The notes beneath the pieces were generated by a model. It was not told where the DNA came from and did not search any database. It was given only the letters and a program-made list of their open reading frames with translations. Shown here piece by piece: positions 1-8,385 of a stretch of 64,000 nt of DNA. The position numbers were made by a program, and so were the translations under genes. Numbering within the stretch: position 1 is the stretch's first letter; every line of letters begins with the position of its first letter. Source of the stretch: Nocardia alni (lineage in GTDB: Bacteria > Actinomycetota > Actinomycetes > Mycobacteriales > Mycobacteriaceae); the NCBI RefSeq assembly GCF_019038435.1, contig NZ_JAGPOX010000015.1, positions 26,969 through 90,968 of the forward strand, read 5' to 3'.

Positions 1-187
1 ATTGCGCCCCGAGTCCTACGAGCGCCACCTCCACGGTCCGGCGGGCTCGCCGGCCGCTCACGTCCGCTCAGGACGATCCCCAGCTCCGGACGGGCCCGTT
101 CTCGGGGATCGGTAAGCCGGCGCAGTTGCGGCACCAGCTATCTGGCCACTGGTCGCGCCGGATTACCCAGGAACACCGCCGACGACG
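1..187. other. Edge region without a recognisable gene
   Basis: High-GC sequence at the window edge. I see no reading frame with convincing codon use and start, and no obvious repeat or RNA. It may hold the end of a gene lying outside the window. Confidence 0.4.
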
Positions 188-475
188 TCAGGACCGCCCG
201 CTTCTGATATCCGCCAGTTGTTTGGTCGCCTCATCGAGGCGCCGATACTTTTCTTCGGTGCTGTACCCGTCGTAGTGATTGTCGCCAGGGGGGACATGAT
301 CGAAGAGATGGAGATCCCGGGGCCTGACATGCCAGCCTGCGGGACCGGTGGGCAGCCACACGGTGACGACCGTAGGTGCGTCGGGCTCATCCGGATCGGA
401 TACCAGCACGCTGGGGTAGATGGCGGCGAGGTGAGCCACCAGATGCGCCCGCTCCCGGTAGATGTGGTCGCACAT
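188..475 (-). CDS. Small hypothetical protein, WDGH-like
   Basis: A 95-residue soluble protein without signal peptide or membrane segment. Its centre reads [20 protein letters not shown] and is followed by [12 protein letters not shown]. The second motif resembles the WDGH(S)TEEKY block of small actinobacterial and phage proteins of unknown function, with Tyr replacing Trp and His in the signature. Frames on both strands overlap here; this one was chosen for its motif and acidic, ordinary composition. It lies downstream of the immunity gene on the same strand. Function unknown. Confidence 0.5.
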   Translation of the reverse strand: MCDHIYRERAHLVAHLAAIYPSVLVSDPDEPDAPTVVTVWLPTGPAGWHVRPRDLHLFDHVPPGDNHYDGYSTEEKYRRLDEATKQLADIRSGRS

Positions 476-577
476 GATCGGCCTCCGCCGCTATGAACGA
501 TTGACAATGACACAGTTCCAGCGTGACATCGCAAGGTGTACATCTCGAACAGCCTCGCGTTTCGCTTTGAGATTTAA

Positions 578-1024
578 TTACAGATTGAGATCCGATTTAA
601 TTATCCCCGCACGCTTCAGTCTGCTGATGCTCACCCAAATATCGTCCTCGGGCGGAAAGTGAAATTCGAGGTCGTCCAATTCTAATGTATTCTCGACGAC
701 TGTGCATAATTGGGCGACCGCTTCGGGGTTCTCGAACCAATAATCCTCGGGAATATTCAATACTGCCACAAGTAGGTCGCCTGGGTAGAAGTCACCCTCT
801 GCCAGAGGGTTTTCCTCGACGATATCGAGCGCTCGAGGTGCGAGAACAGCAAGGCCTTCGCGCTGCCCCAGCATAATTCGCAAATCTTCAACACTGAGCC
901 GACTGATCGGCTTGCGGCGCAAGGAGTGCACCGACTTTATCAGGCGCGTGGCATCGGGCGGTGGATCAGGCCAAGCTTTGCCCTCCACCTGCTCGAGACT
1001 CTGGTTCATGATGGCGTCGTCCAT
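578..1024 (-). CDS. CdiI-type immunity protein for the adjacent toxin
   Basis: A 148-residue cytoplasmic protein with the pattern LRIMLGQREGL, then AL..VEENPLAEGDFYPGDLL. I recognise this as the contact-dependent-inhibition immunity family (CdiI_3-like). Such proteins bind and neutralise the toxin domain encoded just upstream. The frame is open back to 1120, but that would overlap the toxin's end. ATG at 1024 follows a GAGGAG box with a tight 2-nt spacer and begins 28 nt after the toxin stop; an ATG at 1009 is also possible. The order toxin then immunity gene is the normal one. The family call is from remembered motifs, not a search. Confidence 0.75.
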   Translation of the reverse strand: MDDAIMNQSLEQVEGKAWPDPPPDATRLIKSVHSLRRKPISRLSVEDLRIMLGQREGLAVLAPRALDIVEENPLAEGDFYPGDLLVAVLNIPEDYWFENPEAVAQLCTVVENTLELDDLEFHFPPEDDIWVSISRLKRAGIIKSDLNL

Positions 1025-1052
1025 ATCTCCTCGTGAGGTCTCTTTTGCTACT

Positions 1053-2432
1053 CTATCGCGGTACGAATTGCTCACTGTGGTCGAGTAATCGGCTGGCCTC
1101 GGATAGCTCGTCTTCGACAAGCGGACGTTCCTGATCGGATAGACCTGGCCAACTGAGGCGCTTGTTCAGTTGAGCGATCCGTTTTATCAGACCGGTTTGT
1201 GCGTTCTTCACCTCGTCGACGTGGTCCCATGGTGTGCCATCCGGCTTCCGGGCGACGACTTCGCCCTTCAGTTCGCGACGTGCGGCATCGAGGTCCCTGT
1301 CTGTCAGGTGCTCCTTGATCCGGTCCGTCGGAGTTGGTTGCCCCGCCTTGTCCGCCTCTCCGGTGTCCGCCGTGCTGCTACCACCACTGTCAGCGCTGGT
1401 GGTGGCTACGATGAGGGCTTGGATGGCGAGGAGTTGGGCGTCGGCTTTGGTGAATTGGCTGATGGCGCTGAAGGTTTCGCTGCCCTCGGCGAGGAGGGAG
1501 GGGAAGGTGCTGGTGGCGATGTCGCTGCTGATGGCGGTGGCGGCTGTGGTGACTTCGGCGTCGGTGGCTGCGCCCGCCAGGCCGGCTTCTTCGCCGGTGG
1601 CTGCGGCGCCGAGGCCGTCGGTGGCGAGGACGGTGACGCACCACAGGGCGGCGAAGGCGACGACGGTTGCGCCGATGGCGATCAGGGCTTGGTTGCGGTC
1701 GTGGCTGAGGGTGGTGCGCAGGGATTGGAGTTGGTCGCGGTGGGCGCTGACGGCGGTGGCGAGGGAGTTCGAGGCTCGGGCGAGGTGGTCGGCGGCTGTG
1801 GACAGGGTGGTGAGGTGGTCCTGGATCGCGGTCAGGTGGGGGTCGATGGTGGCGGTGTCGGTGAAGGTGTCGCGGAGTTGTTTGATGTGGCCTGCGGCGT
1901 TGGTGATGGCGTCGTGGTGGGCGCAGGCGGTCCAGGCGTCGTGTGTGGCGGTGAGTTTGCCGAGGTCGCCGTTGGGGACGGGGTGGGTGATCTTGGCGAA
2001 CAGGCCGTGCAGGGGGCCTTCGTCGAGGCCGGGGCGAGTGTCGCCGGATTTCGCCGAGGGTGGGGGTGTGAGACCGGATTTGATCAGTGGTTCGGTGGCG
2101 GGGCTGGGTTTGTCGGGTGCGGGGCCCTTGGTCGGGTTGGTGTCGGCGTTGTAGTTGGCGATGTCCCAGTTGTATCCGGCCGCGTTCAGGACGTCACCGA
2201 AGTGTTGCAGCGCGTTGGTGTAGGTGGTGAACGATTGGTGGAAGTCCTCGACCTGGGTGTCGTAGGGGGTGGTCCAGGTCTGCACGCCGCTGTAGTTCCC
2301 GGCCATGCCGGGGTTGTCGTGTAAGGCGTTGTGCAGGGCCAGGAATGGGAGGACTGTCTGGTCGGCGAGCAGGCTGAGCGATTTCGCGGCGGCGTAATAG
2401 GTGTGTGGGTCGAGTTTGATGGTGGGGGCCAC
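1053..2432 (-). CDS. Polymorphic toxin, type VII secretion-associated
   Basis: A 459-residue protein starting with GTG 4 nt after the second WXG100 gene. Residues 1-110 are helical and lack a signal peptide, like the secretion modules of WXG/LXG toxins. A Pro-rich linker follows, then a long helical region, a Gly/Ala-rich hydrophobic stretch (about residues 250-285), and a C-terminal domain from about residue 370. That end contains LTDRDLDAARRELKGEVVAR and KPDGTPWDHVDEVKNAQ, close to what I remember as polymorphic toxin type 28 (Ntox28, predicted RNase). The gene sits between WXG100 genes and an immunity gene. Secretion by an ESX apparatus encoded elsewhere is inferred; the activity is not shown here. 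Confidence 0.75.
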   Translation of the reverse strand: MAPTIKLDPHTYYAAAKSLSLLADQTVLPFLALHNALHDNPGMAGNYSGVQTWTTPYDTQVEDFHQSFTTYTNALQHFGDVLNAAGYNWDIANYNADTNPTKGPAPDKPSPATEPLIKSGLTPPPSAKSGDTRPGLDEGPLHGLFAKITHPVPNGDLGKLTATHDAWTACAHHDAITNAAGHIKQLRDTFTDTATIDPHLTAIQDHLTTLSTAADHLARASNSLATAVSAHRDQLQSLRTTLSHDRNQALIAIGATVVAFAALWCVTVLATDGLGAAATGEEAGLAGAATDAEVTTAATAISSDIATSTFPSLLAEGSETFSAISQFTKADAQLLAIQALIVATTSADSGGSSTADTGEADKAGQPTPTDRIKEHLTDRDLDAARRELKGEVVARKPDGTPWDHVDEVKNAQTGLIKRIAQLNKRLSWPGLSDQERPLVEDELSEASRLLDHSEQFVPR

Positions 2433-2436
2433 GGCG

Positions 2437-2733
2437 TCAGCCGTTCAGCATGGTGCCGTTGATGTCTACCGCGTGGGTGTAGTGGCCGTGCGCGTCACGG
2501 GCGGCGTGGGTGGCGTCGGTGACTCCTCGGGTGAATTCTCGTGCGCCGGTGATCCATTGGGTGTGGGCCTGGGTGTAGGCCTGTGCGGCGGCGCCTTCCC
2601 AGCTGCCCTCGCGCAGGGTGTGGATGCGGCGGTCGATCTCGTCGAAGGTGTCGGTGAGGAATCCGGTCAGGTTTCTCAGGTGGGCCACGACCTGGTCGAG
2701 GTGTTCGAGATCGACGCCGTATTCGTCGGTCAC
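2437..2733 (-). CDS. WXG100 family protein
   Basis: A 98-residue helical hairpin protein with the WXG turn as SWEGAAA near residue 45. The N-terminal helix is DLEHLDQVVAHLRNLTGFL. Such proteins act as ESX substrates or as targeting partners for larger toxins. The GTG start overlaps the preceding WXG100 stop by four bases (GTGA), indicating translational coupling. With the preceding gene it probably forms a heterodimer that escorts the toxin encoded 4 nt downstream. Confidence 0.85.
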   Translation of the reverse strand: MTDEYGVDLEHLDQVVAHLRNLTGFLTDTFDEIDRRIHTLREGSWEGAAAQAYTQAHTQWITGAREFTRGVTDATHAARDAHGHYTHAVDINGTMLNG

Positions 2734-3047
2734 AGGTTCAGGCTCGAGATGTGCGTCGCTGTTCGGTTGTCGCGGTCGCGGTAGTTGGTCGCGGTGATGC
2801 CGAGTTTCTGGGCCATGTCGGTCAGGGCGTCGATGATCTGGTTACCGCCGTCCGCGCATTCGTGCCAGCCCTGGCCGAATGTGGTTGCGGCGCTGCCGGT
2901 CCAAGACCCAGAGGTCAAGGCTTCGACCTCACGGCCCGTGGCTGCCAGCGCCGAGCGCAGGTTTTCCGCGGCACTGTAGATATATCGGCCGATTGCGGCG
3001 ACGTCCTCGGGCACCACTGCAAGGTTCGGACCCCCACTCCCGCTCAT
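2730..3047 (-). CDS. WXG100 family protein
   Basis: A 105-residue helical protein with the WXG turn SWTGSAA near residue 49, flanked by two amphipathic helices. It is the first of two WXG100 genes in front of the toxin and overlaps the second by four bases. It begins 18 nt after the stop of the small protein at 3066-3461, so it may be read from the upstream cupin/aminotransferase operon or from its own promoter. No strong ribosome binding site is visible, only a GGTAAAG-like sequence upstream. Confidence 0.85.
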   Translation of the reverse strand: MSGSGGPNLAVVPEDVAAIGRYIYSAAENLRSALAATGREVEALTSGSWTGSAATTFGQGWHECADGGNQIIDALTDMAQKLGITATNYRDRDNRTATHISSLNL

Positions 3048-3065
3048 ACGCAGGCACTTTACCAG

Positions 3066-3461
3066 TTATGGTGGCGGTGCGGTCGGGGGATGGATGGCTG
3101 GGTTGAATCTTGTGCCGGTGAGGTGGGAGGTGAGGGGGCCTCGGGTGGGGGTTCCGGTTGGTTCGTAGAACATTGCGGTTGCGGAGCCGGTGAATTCGTT
3201 GTCGCGCATGGTTAATTCGAAGCGGACGATTCCTTTGTGTATCGCGTCCGGATTCTTTCGGTCGACGGTGAATTCCAGGAACGCTCCCGATACTTGTGGT
3301 CCGTCGGCGTGCCAGGCGCCCATGCCGTTGCTATCGCTGGTGGTGCGGTTTCCGTGGTCCGGATTCGACTGGAGCATGGTGCCGTCCGCATGGAATGTCA
3401 TGACGTGGTATTCGAATGGTGCGCCTTCGGCGTGGACTTCCCAGACTCCTACGATGCTCAT
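3066..3461 (-). CDS. Small beta-rich (lipocalin-like) hypothetical protein
   Basis: A 131-residue protein beginning MSIVGVWEVHAEG and continuing in alternating beta strands (YHVMTFHADGTMLQS, then FLEFTVDRKNPDAIHKGIVR). This is the pattern of small DUF1579/lipocalin-type proteins that bind hydrophobic ligands or act as enzyme accessories. The ATG overlaps the aminotransferase stop by four bases (ATGA), so the two are coupled. The tail is Pro-rich. No signal peptide. The fold is inferred from sequence texture only. Confidence 0.65.
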   Translation of the reverse strand: MSIVGVWEVHAEGAPFEYHVMTFHADGTMLQSNPDHGNRTTSDSNGMGAWHADGPQVSGAFLEFTVDRKNPDAIHKGIVRFELTMRDNEFTGSATAMFYEPTGTPTRGPLTSHLTGTRFNPAIHPPTAPPP

Positions 3462-4636
3462 GACGCCTTGCACAGGGCAGCCAACAGTTCTATGCCACTG
3501 TCGATCTCGGAGTTCGGCACGTTCGCGAAGCTCAGGCGGATTCCGTTGCGCGGCGCGTCGGCGTCGGCATAGAACGTCGCGCCGGGCAGGAACGCCACTC
3601 CGGCGTCCAATGCCGGAACGATGAGTGCGTCGGCGTCGAAATCGCCAGGGCCCTCGATCCATACGAACATTCCGCCCTCGGGTTCGCTCCAGGAGAAGCC
3701 GGGAGGCAGATACTTTCCGAGCGCGGTGGTGAGCGTCGCCAGCTTCAGCGCATAGCTTTCCACGGTCCGTGTCACGTGCGCCGCGCCTGTCGCACTGCCG
3801 AGGAAGGTGGCGGCGATCGCCTGGTTGAAGGTCGAGGTCTGCATATCGATGCCTTGCTTCAGGGCAAGGACGTGGTCCAAGAGATCGAGCGGCATCGCCG
3901 CGATACCGATTCGCAGTGCCGGCGCAAGGGTTTTCGACAACGACGTGATGTACACGGTGTTGTGCGGCGCGCTCGCCCAGAAGGCCGGCACTGGCTCGCC
4001 CCGGTACCGCAGCTCGACGTACACGTCGTCCTCCACCACCATGACGCCGTGCCGGATGATCACTTCGCTCACCTGCCGGCGGCGCTCGGTCGGCATGGTG
4101 CGGCCGGTCGGGTTCTGGAAGGTCGGCAGGAGATAGACGAAGGCGGTATTGTGTTGTGCCAGTGCGGCATCCAGTGCCTCGGGTCGGATGCCGTACGCGT
4201 CGGACTCGACTCCGACGACGATCGCGCCGTGACTGCGGAACACCTTCATCGCGGGACCGTAGGTCGGGGTTTCCACGAGCACCACGGCGCCCGGGTCGAG
4301 CAGCGCCATGCACACGTTGTGCAAGGCGCCCGATCCGCCCGTCGCAATGTGCAGCTGGTCCGGCGAGCACGTTACCCCGCGTCCCGCGAGCAGCGTCTGC
4401 GCTTTGTCGAGTAGTGGCGGAAATCCCCGGGTCGACCCGTACTGCAACATCGAATTCCCGTACTCCGCAAACGCATCGGCCGTCAGCGAGGCGACGAGTT
4501 CGCCGGGCAGCAGTGCCGGATCCGGCGCACCGACGGCGAACGAGATCACGTCGGGACGGCGGGACAACGCCGCGAACATATCGTCTATCGGTCCACTGCT
4601 CACCGCGGCGCCGCCCCGGCTTATTTTGGTGATCAC
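3458..4636 (-). CDS. PLP-dependent class I/II aminotransferase
   Basis: A 392-residue fold-type I aminotransferase resembling the 2-aminoadipate/MocR-type group but without a DNA-binding domain. The PLP lysine lies in SLSKTLAPALRIG; the cofactor-binding ETPTYGPAMKVF and LLPTFQNPTGRTM blocks are present, and the Asp that contacts the pyridine nitrogen is in VVEDDVYVELRY. Length is normal. It shares four-base overlaps with the cupin gene upstream and the small protein gene downstream. The cupin partner suggests a role in amino- or keto-acid metabolism, but the substrate cannot be read from sequence. Confidence 0.85.
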   Translation of the reverse strand: MITKISRGGAAVSSGPIDDMFAALSRRPDVISFAVGAPDPALLPGELVASLTADAFAEYGNSMLQYGSTRGFPPLLDKAQTLLAGRGVTCSPDQLHIATGGSGALHNVCMALLDPGAVVLVETPTYGPAMKVFRSHGAIVVGVESDAYGIRPEALDAALAQHNTAFVYLLPTFQNPTGRTMPTERRRQVSEVIIRHGVMVVEDDVYVELRYRGEPVPAFWASAPHNTVYITSLSKTLAPALRIGIAAMPLDLLDHVLALKQGIDMQTSTFNQAIAATFLGSATGAAHVTRTVESYALKLATLTTALGKYLPPGFSWSEPEGGMFVWIEGPGDFDADALIVPALDAGVAFLPGATFYADADAPRNGIRLSFANVPNSEIDSGIELLAALCKAS

Positions 4637-5097
4637 AGGCCGGCGCTCACCGGTGTGAGCTGCTGGCGCAGCCGTGCCACAACGTCCACCACTGGGGCGT
4701 CGTATTCCGGGGTCAGCACGACGTCGTCGTTGAACATGGGGTCGGTGCGCATTTCCACCGCGACCAGATCGTCGGTTTTACTGAGATTTACCGCAACATG
4801 CACCACCCCCGCAGGGATATAGATGAATTCACCCGGCCCGTGGAGATACGGCGTCAATTCCGGCCCGATGAGCGTCGCCGCCCTTCCGCGCATACACACG
4901 ACGACGATCTCACTGTCGGCGTGGTAGTGGGCCTGTGACACCTTCCCTCCGGCCATGTTCACCATCCCGGCTGAAATGCCTTGGCTCCCACAGGTTTCCC
5001 TGGTGATGCAGGGTATCAGATGCTGCCCTTGGCGTCCGATCTTCTCTGTGACATCGGCTGCTGCGATCACTCGCACAGCCTGTGAAATTCCATCCAT
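4633..5097 (-). CDS. Single-domain cupin protein
   Basis: A 154-residue cupin. The first metal-binding motif is HYHADSEIVVVCMRG (two His plus Glu) and the second includes FIYIPAGVVHVAVNL with the last His. It could be a metal-dependent isomerase, dioxygenase or ligand-binding protein. It is first in a coupled operon with the aminotransferase (four-base overlap). A short inverted repeat lies in its promoter region at 5143-5158. Confidence 0.8.
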   Translation of the reverse strand: MDGISQAVRVIAAADVTEKIGRQGQHLIPCITRETCGSQGISAGMVNMAGGKVSQAHYHADSEIVVVCMRGRAATLIGPELTPYLHGPGEFIYIPAGVVHVAVNLSKTDDLVAVEMRTDPMFNDDVVLTPEYDAPVVDVVARLRQQLTPVSAGL

Positions 5098-5142
5098 GGG
5101 ACACCTTGTGTTGCTCGGTCGATATGGATGAAAAGTAAGCCA

Positions 5143-5158
5143 TTCTCACTGTTGAGAA
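5143..5158. promoter_or_regulatory. Inverted repeat upstream of the cupin operon
   Basis: TTCTCA and TGAGAA arms separated by four bases, 46 bases upstream of the cupin ATG in an AT-richer stretch. The position suits an operator for the cupin/aminotransferase operon. No binding protein can be named. Confidence 0.35.
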
Positions 5159-5189
5159 AACATTTGTACTTTTCCAGGTTACCGATCCG

Positions 5190-6449
5190 CTACCGTCCGA
5201 ATCGCGTATTCGCCCAGGCCAGTGCGTCGTTCGCGCTCGCGGCGAGCAGGCCGCGGTGGTCGACGCCCGGATAGTTGCGGTACTCGACCGGCTGTCCGGT
5301 CAGCCGTTGCCGCGCGACCATGGCGTCGGTGGCCGTGGGTGCGACGGTGGTGTCGGCGCGGCCCTGTAGTACCAGTAGGGGAGTGGAGAAGGCCAGGTTG
5401 CTGGGCTCGTTGGCATCGAGGATCCGGGTGAGCGCCGAAACGTCGGCGCCCGGGCGCAACACCTGGGACAGCGGGAGATCGCCCCACGAATTCGATTCGC
5501 GCAGTTGGTCGATGCAGCGGTTGTCCGCTTGTGGCAGCATCGCCGATGCTGCCGGAGTCAGGTACCGGGCCGGGTCGGTCGGGGCGATCGTCTGAGCGCC
5601 CCGGATGAACAACGGCATGAACGACACGGCGCCTTGTCCGATACTGCCCGTCGACGCGGCGAGACCGGCATTCGCCGCGAGTGCCGAGGCGCGGATACCC
5701 AGGCCGATGTGTGAAGCCGGAGCCATTGCCACCGCGCCGAGCAGGTGCAATTGCGGTGCCCACTGCTGGGAGTGCGCGTCGGCGAACACCGCCGCCTGGC
5801 CACCCTGCGAATGACCCATTGCCACCCAGCGGGAGCCGATCGCTGGGTCGACGGCGCGGGCGGCCAGCGCCATATCCGCGACGGCTCGCTGTTCGGCGTC
5901 GCCGATCAGGTAGCCGTGCCGGGCGATACCGCCGGAACCTTGGCTGGTGCCCAGACCTTGGTAGTCGGTCGCGGCGACCGCGTAGCCCGCGGCGACGAAC
6001 CGCGTCAGCATGGCCCGTTGCAGCGAGATGTAGTCGTGGTCGAGGAAAGAGGGGCCGGTGTCTCGCGATGGGGCGCAGATATCGGCGACGCCGGCGGTTC
6101 CGTGGGCGTAGGAGATCAGCGGCCACCCGCCGACGGGGGCGGTGCCCTGGGGGATCGCCAGTGTCCCCGACACCGCGACCGGTTGTCCCCGCAGGTCCAC
6201 CGACCGGTACAGCATCAGGTAGTTGTGGGCGCCGGGGATGCCCGGATCGCCGTTGATGGGTCGCGTCCAGATCGCCGAGCCGTGGGTACCGGCAACGAGA
6301 TCTGCTGGCGGATAGTAGAAACCGAGCCCGCCCGGGGCAGCCGGCGTGGCGTCGGCGGTCGTAGCGGGAATACCCACGGCGATGGTGATCGCCATCGCCG
6401 CTCCCGCGATCGCAGCTCGTGTACGCCGCCGGTCCGCCTGTGCCGCCAT
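5190..6449 (-). CDS. Secreted LIP-type lipase/esterase
   Basis: A 419-residue alpha/beta hydrolase of the secretory lipase (LIP) family. A signal peptide is clear: basic QADRRRTR start, hydrophobic AAIAGAAMAITIAVGI, and an Ala-rich cleavage zone near residue 35. The nucleophile elbow is GHSQGG; the Asp is probably in LQGRADTTV and the His in GVDHRGLL. Family members hydrolyse triacylglycerols or other esters outside the cell. It is transcribed towards the cupin gene with 92 bases between them. Its 112-base upstream gap to the TetR gene shows no clear operator. Confidence 0.88.
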   Translation of the reverse strand: MAAQADRRRTRAAIAGAAMAITIAVGIPATTADATPAAPGGLGFYYPPADLVAGTHGSAIWTRPINGDPGIPGAHNYLMLYRSVDLRGQPVAVSGTLAIPQGTAPVGGWPLISYAHGTAGVADICAPSRDTGPSFLDHDYISLQRAMLTRFVAAGYAVAATDYQGLGTSQGSGGIARHGYLIGDAEQRAVADMALAARAVDPAIGSRWVAMGHSQGGQAAVFADAHSQQWAPQLHLLGAVAMAPASHIGLGIRASALAANAGLAASTGSIGQGAVSFMPLFIRGAQTIAPTDPARYLTPAASAMLPQADNRCIDQLRESNSWGDLPLSQVLRPGADVSALTRILDANEPSNLAFSTPLLVLQGRADTTVAPTATDAMVARQRLTGQPVEYRNYPGVDHRGLLAASANDALAWANTRFGR

Positions 6450-6561
6450 TGCCGAGCCTCCGCAGTCGTGGTTGAACGGGGTGGTCCGCTCGCGGCGGTA
6501 TCCGGAACGCTACAAGATCATCGGCAGGGTTGCGGCGGTCCTGTCCGGGTGTCGCCTATTT

Positions 6562-7152
6562 TCACCAGCCCTGTTGTGTCGCAGCGGTGACACGGACGGG
6601 GTCGGCGTCGGCGAGCAGTTCCAGCAGTAGACCGCGAATCAGAGCCAGCGAGCGAGTGGCGCGGGCCTGAGCCACGTCGATGGGTACGCCGGGCAGGTGG
6701 CGGAGCAGCAAATCCTTCCAGTCGTTGATGGATTCGGTGGCGAAGCCCGCCCAGGGGCCTGGATCGTGGCCGACCGATCGCAGGAACGCCTCGTAGTTCA
6801 GCCGTGTCATCGCTCGCTGCTCCGGCGCCGACAACCACTCCCATATCCTTTGCGCCGCAGCGCCATAGGTGTCCTCCCCGACGGGATCGACCGTTTCCAG
6901 CACGGCCGTCATCTGGGTGATGTCCCGGTGCCGGGCGTGGGCCAGCACCTCGCGGATCAACTGATCCTTGCTGCCGAACAGATACAGGAGCACTCGCGGG
7001 CTGCTGCCGACCGCTGCGGCCAGCGTCCGCAGCGATACCCCGGCCAGACCGTGATCGAGAGCGTAGCCGTAGCACGCCGCCAGCAATTCGATCCGGCGGG
7101 CCGAGGGGACGGGCTGGACATGAGCCGGGGGCGCGCCTTGGTCGTTCCGCAC
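6562..7152 (-). CDS. TetR family regulator
   Basis: An approximately 196-residue TetR protein. The helix-turn-helix is in GVSLRTLAAAVGSSPRVLLY, followed by LFGSKDQLIREVL. The C-terminal half is helical and probably binds a ligand. The frame is open to 7227, but a start there would place a 24-bp operator inside the gene. GTG at 7152 leaves the operator outside; GTG at 7176 is the alternative. It is divergent from the SDR gene and is expected to repress it and itself through the palindrome between them. Confidence 0.8.
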   Translation of the reverse strand: MRNDQGAPPAHVQPVPSARRIELLAACYGYALDHGLAGVSLRTLAAAVGSSPRVLLYLFGSKDQLIREVLAHARHRDITQMTAVLETVDPVGEDTYGAAAQRIWEWLSAPEQRAMTRLNYEAFLRSVGHDPGPWAGFATESINDWKDLLLRHLPGVPIDVAQARATRSLALIRGLLLELLADADPVRVTAATQQGW

Positions 7153-7172
7153 ATCCCGACGATACGATACGC

Positions 7173-7196
7173 TCACTGAAACAACTGTTTCAGTGA
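7173..7196. promoter_or_regulatory. TetR operator palindrome
   Basis: Two exact 10-bp arms, TCACTGAAAC and GTTTCAGTGA, flank a four-base centre (AACT). The site lies between the divergent TetR and SDR genes, 12 bases before the probable SDR start. Position and symmetry are typical of TetR autoregulatory operators. Confidence 0.75.
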
Positions 7197-7208
7197 AGGT
7201 TGGCCGAA

Positions 7209-7970
7209 GTGACCAGCACGTCTCCATTCACACTTACCGGCCGTACGGCGCTGATCACCGGATCGGCGCGCGGGTTGGGCCTGGAGATGGCCCACAGCAT
7301 GGCGGTGGCAGGCGCCCGGGTGATCGTCAATGGTCGATCCCAGGACGCACTCGCCGCATCGGTCGCGAAACTGCGCGCCGACGGCCTGGATGCCATATCG
7401 GCCGCCTTCGACGTGACCGATCCGGAGGCAACCCGGCGGGCCCTGGACGACCTCGGCCCCATCGACGTGCTTGTCAACAACGTCGGGCACCGCGACCGCC
7501 GCGGCCTGGGCGATCTTCCGCCGGAAGGCCTGACGCGGCTGTTCCACACCAACGTCACCTCGGCCTACCAGCTCAGCCGTCTGATCGCCCAGGATTTGAT
7601 CACCCGAGAGACGCCGGGCCGGATCATCAACATCTCCTCGGTCATCGGCCAGCTCGGCCGCGCGGGCGACATCGCCTACAGCGTCGTGAAGGCGGCCCTC
7701 GACGGACTGACCCGAAGTCTCGCAGCCGAATTGGGCACCCACCACATCACTGTCAACTCGGTGGCGCCCGGTCCGTTCGCGACCGAAGCCAACGCCGGGA
7801 TGCTGCACGATTCCGCCTTCACCCAATTCCTGGCGGACCGAACGGCATTCGGCCGCTGGGGCCGGCCGGGCGAGATTGCCGGGATCGTCACCTTTCTCGC
7901 CGGTGAATCCGCCAGCTTCATCACCGGACAGACGTTCAATGTGGACGCGGGGATGACCATCCTGTTCTGA
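7209..7970 (+). CDS. Short-chain dehydrogenase/reductase
   Basis: A 253-residue classical SDR. The NAD(P)-binding motif is TGSARGLG, NNVG replaces the usual NNAG, the catalytic Ser is in INISSV, and the Tyr/Lys pair is in AYSVVK. The C-terminal GQTFNVDAG block is typical. It acts as an oxidoreductase on an unknown alcohol or ketone. GTG at 7209 is preferred because GAAGG at 7195-7199 sits nine bases upstream; a TTG at 7200 has no room for a binding site. Probably controlled by the divergent TetR protein. Confidence 0.87.
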   Translation: MTSTSPFTLTGRTALITGSARGLGLEMAHSMAVAGARVIVNGRSQDALAASVAKLRADGLDAISAAFDVTDPEATRRALDDLGPIDVLVNNVGHRDRRGLGDLPPEGLTRLFHTNVTSAYQLSRLIAQDLITRETPGRIINISSVIGQLGRAGDIAYSVVKAALDGLTRSLAAELGTHHITVNSVAPGPFATEANAGMLHDSAFTQFLADRTAFGRWGRPGEIAGIVTFLAGESASFITGQTFNVDAGMTILF

Positions 7971-7978
7971 GTCGACGC

Positions 7979-8365
7979 TTACGGCGACTGCTGTGTGATC
8001 GGAGGCGCCGCCGCCTCGATATGTTCGGCGAAAGCTATTGTCCGGCGGAGGGCTTCCTGTGCCTGCGTCAGCTCGGTTACCCGTTGGTCGATTCGGGTCA
8101 GCTGGGTACGCAGTGTTTCGAGGATTCCGGGGCAGGGGCGCAGCGATCCGTCGGATAGCGCGCAAGGCATGACCTGGCGAATCAGTCGAATCGAGAGCCC
8201 GGCGGCCAGCAGCGTTCGGATTCGGGTGACGATGCTTTCGGCGGTGTCGTCGTAGTCGCGGTACCCGTTCGCTCTGCGATATGCGGTCAGCAATCCCGCG
8301 CTTTCGTAGTAGCGCAGTTGCCGCTCGGTGGTGCCGGTGCGTTCGGCCAGTTCACCGATCAGCAT
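7979..8365 (-). CDS. MerR family regulator
   Basis: A 128-residue regulator beginning MLIGELAERTGTTERQLRYY, the standard MerR winged helix, followed by a coiled-coil dimerisation helix (about residues 75-110). A single Cys pair (PCALS, RPCPG) lies near the middle; no metal-binding tail typical of MerR/CueR is visible. The frame is open to 8407, but ATG at 8365 has AGGAG nine bases upstream and starts exactly at the conserved domain. It is divergent from the amidohydrolase gene, with a spaced dyad between the two. Confidence 0.82.
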   Translation of the reverse strand: MLIGELAERTGTTERQLRYYESAGLLTAYRRANGYRDYDDTAESIVTRIRTLLAAGLSIRLIRQVMPCALSDGSLRPCPGILETLRTQLTRIDQRVTELTQAQEALRRTIAFAEHIEAAAPPITQQSP

Positions 8366-8385
8366 GGGGCCGTGCTCCTGTTCGT

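Noticed and set aside
163..543. Other frames overlapping the WDGH-like gene on both strands
   Set aside because: Cys/Ser/Arg-rich translations without motif; the 188-475 frame explains the sequence better.
1170..2324. Long open frames on the plus strand opposite the toxin gene
   Set aside because: Gly/Val/Ala-rich composition with no domain; they mirror the high-GC third codon positions of the toxin gene.
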